DNA of 64,000 nucleotides from Chondrosia reniformis. Taxonomy: Eukaryota; Porifera; Demospongiae; Chondrillida; Chondrillidae. The position numbers were made by a program, and so were the translations under genes. The notes under the pieces are model-generated. The model did not search any database. It had not been told where the DNA came from and saw only the letters and a program-made list of their open reading frames with translations. The DNA lies in NCBI GenBank assembly GCA_947172415.1, contig OX359191.1, positions 5,642,001 to 5,706,000 of the forward strand, in the 5' to 3' direction. Positions within the stretch are counted from its first letter, which is position 1. Every line of letters begins with the position of its first letter. Shown in pieces: positions 15,101 through 27,100 of this stretch.

Positions 15101-18100
15101 ACGTCTAAGACAAGAGAAATATGCCAAAATCCATGATCTCTTAATTAAAAATGGCGTCTGAGGAGACCACAATTTTCGCTTTTCACAATTATCATGCTTC
15201 TTGTGGAGGGCATTCGGACTTAGGGCTGTTTATTCCCTAGTTCAGAAATATTTATGACGATTTATAACTTGTACGTGCCCGCAGAAGTTCGCATATTAGC
15301 GCTAGTCTATTTAATGAAAGAAGAAAAAATCAATTTTGGAAATGGGCCTATTCCTGGTTAGCCGCTTTTAGACATATTTTGGCATTTAGAAAAGCGTGCA
15401 TTAATGGCTGCAAATTACCGAATATAGCCGAAAATCGCTTCATTGGTGATTTATGAGGTGTTGCTTGCTAATTGGCTAAGTCGGCCTTTTTTCCGGCCAT
15501 TCCTACTTAGAGAGTACTGCCTTATTTTCTGATTAGCTCATGCTCCTCATGAGACATGAGTAAGTGGGTTAAATCCATAGATGACATATATACTAAATGT
15601 TTGGTCTGGTGGATGGATAGCTGTAGGGGAAAATGAGGACAGTGCCCTTTTTAATTTCAAAGCAGTCTATTTTTTCACTATTTTAAACTTCATATTACAT
15701 GCTAAAGAATGACTGCTCACAAGAGCAATACAAAATTGGCTACCTAAATTTTTAAAAAGAGCAATAATTATTTCATATGCAGTTCTATTTTGCAAAATAA
15801 TTCTAAAGGCCACTTAGATATGAATATATTCAATTGTATATTGTAGGTTGATGTATATCTCTGAAAAAAAATCAGAACACTTTCAAAGAATATTTAAATT
15901 TTATCAAAAACTAAATACTGGAAAGCCTAGCAGGAAGATTGCTAAATATTACGGCATTTGGCAGATTTTACTTTGGCAATTTTACTGACAAGACATACAG
16001 TTGTTCTCCGGTGTTCGGTGTAGTTTGCATTTGACATATGGGCTGATTGCTCTCAAAACCGTTGATTGCTCTCAAAACCGCCAATGCACCAAATTATATT
16101 CACCACAAAAATTCTGGCTATATAGTTAGATATATAATTATTCAACTACATTAGATTAGTATAGCATATTTGTACTGTATATATATATGATTCAGTACTT
16201 TTTACACTTTATGTGCAATTGATAGTTATAGCCACTTGCAGAGGAGAGGACTATAGTTGAAATACGTAATTTCACATTCGTACTTGAATAAATGAGTGAT
16301 GCATAATCTTACTTGCACACACCACACCAACATCACTGCTATGACTACAGTGTGATGATGTTGTAAATCCATTATGGTAACAGTCTGTTATGTTATTCTC
16401 TATTCCTGTACAAGAGAGACCAGACATCCACACTGGACCACTTCCTTCTCCATAGTAAGCTGATGTTCTGTATTGAAGTGCAAACGGATATCCAAGCATT
16501 CTACAGACCACATGAGCTTCTGTGATGTCCCATCCACTATCACACACTGTACCCCAAGTGTTGTTATAGTATAACTCCAGTCTACCTTCATTAGAAGATG
16601 CACCATCAGCAGTAATCAGTCTAACTGATGTTGTTTGATCTGCCCAACATGGATTGCAATATAGCATTAAAATAAATACAGTATATATGTAAAATGCCTG
16701 ACTCTACTAGAAATATTAAAAATTTTCTATTTACAAAAATTGTGAAGATGTAGGGATGGTACAAAAAGTTCATACAAACAAGAAATGATGTTACACACAG
16801 TGAAGCATTAGCTGTGTATGCATCATACAACCAAAGGTGTTGCAACATATCCCTACATCTGGCATCATTTTCAAAATGCTTATGGTGGTATGATACACAG
16901 CTAATGCTTCACTGTGTAACATCATTCCTTGTTTGTATACTCTTTGTGCCATCCCTACATCTTCACTACTGTTGTAGAATTTTTCAATATTTCGATATAG
17001 TTTCTGTATATTTTATGGAGCATGAGCTAGGAATTAGATTTGTATTTCAAAACCATTGTGGTTTTGCAATCTTCAACTGATTATGACGTCATTGAAATGG
17101 TGAATTTATTGAAGCCTTGACTCTTTCTTGGGCCACAAAACCGTCATGCTCAATAATAATGTTATCACTCTCGCTTCTACAAAAGAACACAGCGCGGAAA
17201 ATTTCGTTTATGAAGTAGTCCGAAAGCTTACTTCCTTTTTTAGTTACAGCGGGCGAAGAAGATGAAGATGAAGATGAAGAAAAACAAAAATGGGAAATTT
17301 CAAAGTTCGTTCATTTGCCAGCAGAACATGGTCACTTGCCTCCAAGGCCAGTTTATAGCATGGCTGCATGGTCTATTTTAAACTATACATATCCTTTGTT
17401 TCGGATTTTCGCTCATATACAAATGTATAGGGAAAACGAAACAACCGGTACCATCCCTACATAGAGAGTAATACCGTACTCTCTGATAGTACAGTGGATA
17501 GACCCTAATAATTAAATAACAAAGACATGCAATTATATGAAGGAATAATTACAAGATTTGAAATTGCGAAGGTTAATGAATAACAATAGTTATATAGAAA
17601 TATTAAAAATTTTCTACAAAAATAGTGAAGATGTAGGGATGGCATAAAAAGTAGAGAAACAAGAAAGGGATGTTACACAGTGAAGCATTAGCTGTGCATG
17701 AATCATACAACACCCTTGCTTGTAGGATTCATGTATAGCTAATGAAAATTTGCAATAGTTTAGTTTAATAATTAGTCCAAAAGATGATATATTTATTTTT
17801 GTTATGGCTGGCGAAGAAGAATAAGAAGAATATGAAGAAGATGAAAATGGGAATTTTTAAAGTTTATTATCTCGCCAGCGGGACATATTTGTTTGCCTTT
17901 AAGGTCTATTTAGAGTATGTATATTGTATATTTAGCTGTACATAGCCTTGTTTTGTCGATTTTCGGCCTTTTTCGGGATTTTGCTCCTATACTAATGTAT
18001 TAGGAAAACAAAAAAAAGCGTCATCCCTACATAGGGAGTACTACTGTACTCCCTGATATAAATAGGAAAATTTGCTATATAATCAATGTTACATCTTCTT

Positions 18101-21100
18101 GCTTATCATATACTTTAGTGATATGAATAGGTTATTAGTGATGTTTATGTTTAAGTCTAAGAAGGGGGATTTTCTATGGTTGGAATTTACAATTATCTTT
18201 TTAAGACTATAAGTTCTTTGCGTTAGGTGTTGTCCCTAATTGATGTAACAAAGGCTTTAATGTTTATAGTACATACATGTCAATATATTTAGGTATATTA
18301 GAAAATTTTATGGTTTGGGCAATATTATCCTTAAGTAGTGACCTTTCATCAACTCATATTTATACACAAACAGTAAAAATGTTAGCAACTACGTATATAT
18401 ACTAGGGCGTAATCAGTACCCATAGGGATATATATCTATACATATATATGTATATATTTTGTTAAAAATTGTTGTCAATTAAGTAATTAGACATGCCCAA
18501 ACATAGGAGTAATGTCTATGGTTAAGTCACGTAAAAATCAATATGCCATTGCTACAGTATATGGTTAACCTTACCACATGATTTCTTTCTTGTTATGTTA
18601 CTTTTTCTAGATGTGCTAGTCGTTACTGCAGCACTGCCATCCTTACTTCTAACTTCATTTTTATTATGTATATAGAAATAGGTATCTCAAGTATCTGTTC
18701 TATATGGGCATAATCAGGGCATCATCAAAACTATGGCTATCAGAGTTAAAGTGGTTATAAGGGTGCAGTGGCTTAAACCTTTGGTATTAGTCCTATGGTT
18801 GTTCATTCTACTTCTAAGCATTTGAGAGGTTCTCCTACTGTACACTACGTAGCTTAAACATTATTTGAATTTATGATGATTTGAAACAGGATCAAAGACT
18901 AGACATGTTAGTCCTTAGAATATTAATCTATTACATGTAACCAGGGCTATTTAAAGGCAACAAGGGCTCAACAGCCACCGGGGACTATACAATACACCAT
19001 TTTCAATATGTTAATCTGAGGCTATACATCTACTTTAGAGTATATAAAAGGTCTTATGACTGGATATAATTACTTGTATAAATTTCTAATTAAATTACAT
19101 TTGTTATATAAACTTTTACAAAAATAATTCACTAAACAAGATTAATACCAACCAAGCTAACTGGAACAGGTATTTCGAGTTTAAAAACTCGTGGCCTTCC
19201 GCACTCGAACTACTTGCCCACTTCATTGGGCTTTAATATATATTAATGATTGAGGACATTTAAGTGTCCTAAACATTATAAATAACGATAGAAAAGTTTC
19301 GTTAACTAAAGCTTCCTGAATGCTGCCGCCATTTGCCAAAATGATGTATTGACGTATACGTATAAATTATGATGCAGCTAAGGTTTTCCAATAATATATA
19401 CATCTCACCTGTACACTCAGCTCCAAGATCTCGATATCTACTGCTACTGCATGATGTACCCCATCCTGAGTGAGAACATTCTGTTATATTAGACTCTGTT
19501 CCAATACACTGAGGTATATAAACTGATGTGGTCCCATTTCCTTCTCCAAACTGTCCTGCTGCCCAAACTCTTGTAGCAAAGGAATATCCAAGCATCTTGC
19601 AGACTACATTAGCCTCTCTGATGTCCCAACTGTAGCTGCATACTGAGCCCCAAGCATTGTTGTAGTACAACTCAACTCGTCCTTCATTCGGTTGACTACC
19701 ACCAACCAGTCTGGCCATTATTGTCTCTATTACAGTATATTACATAATATATGAATTAACATGATAGGAACTGATTTATATTATTTTATAGTTGAATCAA
19801 TCATTATATACCAACCTGTAGAACAAACAACTCCTGCATCATAGTAATGTGAATGGTAGTAGTAGTAAGCAGTATATAACCTTGATGTGTCAATACTACA
19901 ATCAGCTATACTCCTTTCAGACCCAAGACAATTCAGATTTCTAAACCAAATTGTTCCACTGCCACTCCGAAATCCAAGGGATGAAGCCCTGCCTGCTCGG
20001 ATGGCAAATTGGTATCCAAGCATTCTGCAGACTACATTGGCATCTCTAACATTCCAGTAGTAACTATTAATTGTTCCCCATTCACCCTTCACATTAACTT
20101 CCACTCTACCCTCTGCAGAATGTGATCCATCAACAAGTCTGATTGGGATAGGACTCTTTAAAGTGTAAGGATCTATATATTACATGAAATTGTATTATAG
20201 GATACAAGCAATTTATTGATTGTTTTATACATTTATATATTATACACACACATATATGCATGAATATGTACATAATTATTATAAATTTGAAAATGATGTA
20301 ATATTATAACAATGACATTCATAATGACTTGTATAGACAGACTTACCAAAACATTTAACAACAATATCCTGATTGTACTGACACCTATGTCCATCATGTA
20401 GACATTCTGTTATATTTGTCTCCTGTCCATTGCACTGTACATTATTCAACCAGCGTACTTTACTGCTGCTTATTCCATAAAGTCTATAAAAGTCTAAAGA
20501 TTGACTTTCCACAGCATACAGGTAGCCAAGCATCTTGCAGATCACATGTGCATCTCTTAAATCCCATCCGGCAGGACAGACTGTTCCCCAAGTATTGTTG
20601 TAATACACTTCTACTCTTCCTTCAGCAGGATCAGTACCACCTGATAGCCTTACCTTTACATCAAGGGGAACCTCTACAGTTCAACAAAGGGATGAATACT
20701 TATCTGTAACTTAACAAGTACGCATATTATACTGCATGTATTCAGCTTTTTTTCAACATCAACAGTATCCAATCTACACATATGTAGTTCAGTAGCTGAT
20801 TATATATATATTATTTTTTCTATATTGTATGATTATTATTGTAACCGTGCCAAACGTGAGTGCACTGTTACAATATTTAATTTTTATATATTGTATACTG
20901 TACTTGGGACACCATTGCATGCGGAATATCAACTCCAGAACAAGTGTTTCAAAAAAATATTATATTATCAGAGTGTTCTCCATAAGTTGGTATGGCTGAA
21001 ACATTCTTCTGTGTTTGGACACACTATCCCTACTTCAGTTTTCTCCAACACAGAAGTGATGTGTACAGTTAAATCACTAATGTAAATTATGCCCCTTCTG

Positions 21101-24100
21101 TATGGTTGACCTCATACATGATCATTGTCATTCTTTAGTTACTTTTACCAGATGTGTTACTCATGCAATGTTATAAAACAGCCATCGCTAATGTTCATTT
21201 CATTATTTCAAGCAATCTGACTGCAAATATAGATTTGATTTGAAGAGAGATTATATTATCTGTGGTGTAAACTGTTAATAACTACGACTAGTTAACTGTT
21301 AGCATCACCATTTAGTTATAACTATATATGTCTGTTATTCTTTGCCAAAATATTAAAACAGTATAAATCGTTTAGTCATGGTTATATTGAAATACATAAA
21401 CAGCCATTGATAAGGTTTACATGTCTATAAATATGTATATACGTACATGTCTATATACATTTACTAATATGTCAACAAAGCCATCCACAAACCTGAACAC
21501 ACAACACCTGCATCTTGAGAGTGTCCTCTGCTACAGTAGCTTGGGAGACTCCTTGTTAGGTAGGAATACTGCAAACAGTCTATTAGATTGTCATCAGTTC
21601 CTGTACATCCCACATTATGTAGCAAAACTGGACCACTTCCTTCACCAAAGTATGCAGCATTGGTAGCATTCAAAGCTCCATAATAACCCAACATTTTGCA
21701 TACAACATGAGCATCAAACAGGTCCCATCTATAGTCACACACTGTTCCCCATGTACTGTTGATGAATACTTCTACTCTACCTTCAGAAGGTCTTCTACCT
21801 CCAGTTAGTCTAGCAGTACGAACTTGTGAAGATAGTAAATAATTAAATTAATCCTTTTGCTATGTATAATCACAACAAATGCACTTGCATTCTTTATATT
21901 CTTTGCATACTTTGCATAATACAAGCAGTTGTCTTGAATTAGATTTTTTATCAACATGCTTAATGTATGAACCAATAAATTAATTAGTTTAATTTGAAAA
22001 ACAATTACAGAACTATATTATACATAGCTAGGAATGTACCAATTACATTATTTACTCACATAAATGCACAATTTTCAGTTACCAATCATGCACATTAAAC
22101 CAATGCAAAAGAATCATGAGGTATGGGATTTATGATATGATAACATGTGCTTACTTGAGCAAACTACTCCTGCATCTTGTGAATGTCCACCAGTGCAGTA
22201 GTGACTCTGTCCCCATCCATATCTAGAGGATATGTAACAAGAAGCAATGTTGGACTCTGTTCCTCTACAACCTAAATAGGTCAACCAAATGGGTCCACTT
22301 CCTTCTCCAAAATAAGCTGATGTGGCATGAATAGCTACAGGATATCCCAACATGTTACAGACCACTTTGGCATCATTAATGTCCCATCCTAGGTCACAAA
22401 CTGTTCCCCATTCTCCTGCAAAATACACTTCTACTCTTCCTTCACCTGAATGTGACCCACCAGCAAGTCTCACAGTGACATTGTACTCTCCGTTATATAC
22501 TGGATCTGTGAATATGAACATTTAATTTAATTTTTCCCAGCTAAAATTTTACAACTGTATCCAGTTAACATCTCATAAGATTGTTAAAATTACAAGGAAT
22601 GTATCAGGACAGATATCTATCTAGTATATTATGATTACTTGAAATATTGTATATGTGCGATATTACTCACTGTAGCAGACAACTCCAGCATCTCTATTAT
22701 GTTTACAATTGCTCACACCAAGTCCACGATGTGAACAATGAGTTAGATTTCTCTCAGAACCATCACAAATCACATTATCAAACCAAACTGGACCAATTCC
22801 CTCTCCAAAATATGCTGATGATCTAGCCCTTACAGCATAACTGTATCCAAGCATTCTACATACCACATGAGCATCTCTGATGTCCCATCCTTCATCACAC
22901 ACTGTACCCCAAGTGTTGTTGTAGTAGACCTCCACCCTGCCCTCAGCAGGATGACTTCCATCAGCAAGTTTTACAGATATCGACAAAGGAAATGCTATGT
23001 GCAGAAACATAAAGTGACTAAAGAACATCGAAGCTTACTACGTAGGTTGTACTCTATACAGAATTAATACAAAGACTTAATTAATAAACTTCTGTACCTG
23101 AACATACAATTGCTGCAGTTGAACTTGTTGAAGAGTAGTAATTGCGAAAGGTGCAATTATAGATACTGGTTTCTGTTCCAACACATCCAAAGGAATATGC
23201 AACACTATACCAGGAACCAGATACATATATTCCACTAGTACCTGTCCTGGTATATATAGCATAAGGATATCCCAGCATTCTGCAGACAACTTGAGCATCA
23301 TTGAGATCCCAACCAGATGCGTGTATTGCACCATATGAGCCAGTGTTAGGATTGTACATTTCCACTCTCCCCTCAGCTGGATGTTGGCCATCAACTAGTC
23401 TGACATACTGTGTCTGTGGGTATTCTGAGTGTATAGAATGAATACAAGTAATTCCAGTCAGACTGCATATTTATCAGAGACAGTAGTACTCTCTAAGTAG
23501 GGATGGCCATACCCAAAATCTCTAGGTTACGAATTTGGAAATAAACCATGCATAGTCAAACACTAGTTGCATGTTCATATGAAGAGATTCATCAATATAT
23601 TATACATATTGTCACCTGAGACCATAATGCTAGATTCAGTTCCTAGGCTTTTCGACGTTTACTGAGTTATCGGCGTGATATCACAATGTATAACTATAAA
23701 AAGAGGCCAAAGTGCCTCTGGGTACGTTATACAACTGTTGTGGAATATAATTTGCCTACATTTCCCCAGCAACGGAGTATATAAATTATATATCAATGAG
23801 AAGGACAGGTAACAAAGCTATGTACTTTTTGGATGTCCTAAGGAAAGACTTCTCTGAACAACTGTATAGTGTGCCTATACCACAAACCATTGTGGATTAT
23901 GGCTGGTCTACATATATATACTGAAAGTTTTCCCCAGCTGGCTGTGGGGGTTGTTACACACAATTAGGAAGAGCTCTACCAAGTATGCAGTGGGGTGTGT
24001 GACAAGGACTAACTCACTTTCTATTGTACTGCCCCACTCTGACCATTTTTAAATCAAGTAATTATTCACTCACTGTAACCAAGTTAAATCCATGACACCA

Positions 24101-27100
24101 ATTAATGAATATATAACTACTTGTATGTACATCTTCTTTTAATTACAATTAATAATTTATTTAAAATATGAACTTTTATCCTTTTATCATAATGTAACCA
24201 CTCTCAAGCTCCACAATCTTTGTGACTAACTTGACTAGTCGATCAGGTTATTAATTGTCACTAATCATTATTTTGTGTAATCTAATTCATTGATAAGTCT
24301 GTTTTGAGTACCATGTAAGGTATTTAATTACTAATAAACTCTGCAGAATCTGTCAATTATAGCTAAATAAAAGATTTGTTTTTAACAACAATCAGTACAT
24401 TGTCAAATATTTTTAGTAAACATGTGCACCTGGGGATGACTCTCAAGCTTCTTATTTGATGCATAAAATAAAATTCAGGTAAAGAAGTCTTAACTAAATG
24501 TATGTGATTGACTATATCAATGTATATACTTTGCCACTCAGATGGACAATTACCAAAGATATATTACAAGACATTAATATTGTATACCCTCATTTTCTAA
24601 AGATACAAAATACTTCATTCTAATTAGTGGTCATGTTATATCCATTATATCAGACTGACAATCAAAATTCAGCTAGACCTTTAGAAGGGCCATCTTCAAT
24701 AATGAATATAGCAATCTCTTATACACAGTGGTACCGATCCTTGACAAACAATTTAATTCAATAATCTTATGCTGGGAAGTCCCATTAGCCAAATATATGG
24801 CTTCTTCTCGGGGGGGGGGGGGGGGGGGGGGAGTCCAGACATACATACAAGTGAGTTAAAAATTGAGAATAAATAAATAGTTTGTCATATGAATGAGATT
24901 AAAATAAAGTGAAAATACACAGGTAACAAATGAAGTAGTTCTAACTAGATCAGGAGTTACTGCAATAGCAGTCCAAAAACAATGACACCCACGTACAATG
25001 TAATGTAAGGCCTGGTCATCCATCCACCTGCACATATTCAATACTCTTACAAGCCTTCAGGTACTTCTTAGCATCATCTCATTTTCTTCGTCATCCAGAT
25101 TTGGCATCTTGATGGGGGTCAAGGCTACCCCACCACATTTGTCTGCAAACTTCAACGCTGGTCCGATACCTTCCTCCAGCACAAATTCATGCAGCCTCAT
25201 CATAAACATGTTGGCCACATTGCACAATCCTATCTAGTATTGCTGGGTTGTCCTCATCATTAACATCTTCATCACTGTCTGAATCTAAATGTGTCTACTT
25301 ATTATGAGAGACTGATGGTGTGTCAGGAGGAAGGCGGGGTGTCAGGCACTGATTGGAGTGGTGGTAGAAACACCTAAGTGTACATCACTAGTCTGTACAG
25401 CCTGGCAACCAACTGTCAATAAGGAAACCTGCAAGACAAAATGATCCGTGATTGCCTAGTAGTTGGAAAATCCATGATAGCTCCTTGCCTGAGCATCTCC
25501 AAATGGACCCCAATCTCACGCTAGAGAAAGCCAAGCTGATTGTCAGGCAGCGTGAAGCAGTACAGAAGCAACAAACCATCCTCAACAATGGGGAAAAGCT
25601 AACTGAGATAACACAGAGAGCTACGTAAACACAGACAGGAGAAGCAGCAGCCATAGATCCAAAACCAATGTAGCACAGCAGAGGTTTCAGCAGCAGCAGT
25701 GCAGCCAGAAGTGTACCAGATGTAGAAAGGGCCCACACTTCCGTGGTGCCTGTCCTGCGAAAGTAATCATCTGCCACAAGTGCAAGAAGAAAGATCACTT
25801 CCGCTCCCAGTGCTTCAGCAAAGGGGTAGCTGAAGTCACAACACAATGACTTAGACATGGTTTACCTTAATACCATTGGGACTGGAAGCCATACATCATG
25901 GGAAGCCACTATTGGCATCAACAACCAGGCCACAACCTTCAATATAGACACAGGGGCTGAGGTCACAGCCATCACAGAGTCAGGTGCCAACCAGGCCTCT
26001 ATGGACCTGATCATCAACCATTAAAGGTCTTGGGATAGGTTACCCTCACCCTGTCATCAAAGGGGCAAGTCAGCACCCACATGGTCTTTGTGGTTAAAGA
26101 CCTGGAGGAGAATCTATTAGGCATACCAGCTATTGAGGAACTCAACCTCTTGGCTAAGGTCGCTGAAGTTAGGCAAGAACCTGATGACCTGGGTGACATC
26201 ACCAACCAGTTTCCCGCTCTATTCTTGGGCCTCGGGACCCTCCCTGTAGAGTTCCAAATCCATCTCAAGCCAGATGCCACACCCCTTGCCCTACACACAC
26301 CCAGGAACGTTCCGCTATCACTTTGCAAGAAGGTGAAAGAGGAACTGTCACGCATGGAGTCTTTGGAAGTCATCTCCAGGGTAGATATTCCAACTCCCGG
26401 TGTGCTGGAATGGTATTGTTCCCAAAAAGAATGGCATGGTCCAGATTTGTGTTGATTTGTACCCCTCAACACTACAGTCCTTCGGGAAACTCACCCTCTC
26501 CCCAAAGTTGATGACACCCTAGCTCAGTTGTCAGGTGCCAAGGTATTCAGCAGGTTTTGGCAAATCCCCATAGAGGAGCAGTCTCGTCATCTAACGACGT
26601 TTCACCCCATTCAGCCATCTTTGTTTCAACAAGATGCCCTTCGGCATCTCCAGTGCCCCAGAGCACTTCCAGCGGAGGATGAATGAGGTACTTGACAACC
26701 TGCCTGGTGTTCTGTGCCTGATGGACGACATCATTGTCTTTGGGAAAGACCAATGGGAACACAAGCCACAACTTCTTGCCACACTCCAGGGCCTCCAGAC
26801 AGCCGATGTCACCCTAAACCAAGAGAAATGTCAATTCAGCAAGAGCACCCTCAGTTTCCTTGGTCACATAGTCAGTGCAGATGGTGTATCTGCTGACCCT
26901 AACAAGATTAGAGCTGTCATCAACATGAAGACACCAACCTCTACCACAGAGCTGCGACGTTTTCTGGGCATGGTGAATCAGTTGGGTAAATTCACCTCTG
27001 GATCGCTGAACTATCCAAACCACTCCGTGAACTGCTGAGCAAGCAGTCTATTTAGCTGTGGGGACACCCTTTCTCGTGCCCCTCAGACCCACTCCAAGGA

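Noticed and set aside
16272-16667. An ATG upstream of SRCR exon H giving a hydrophobic start that might be a separate small secreted protein
   Set aside because: The extra residues are intron pyrimidine tract; the exon has a good acceptor and the same phase 1-1 layout as its neighbours.
17258-17292. A GAAGATGAAGATGAAGAT run as part of an acidic protein
   Set aside because: It is a short trinucleotide repeat in a non-coding repeat element with no surrounding frame.
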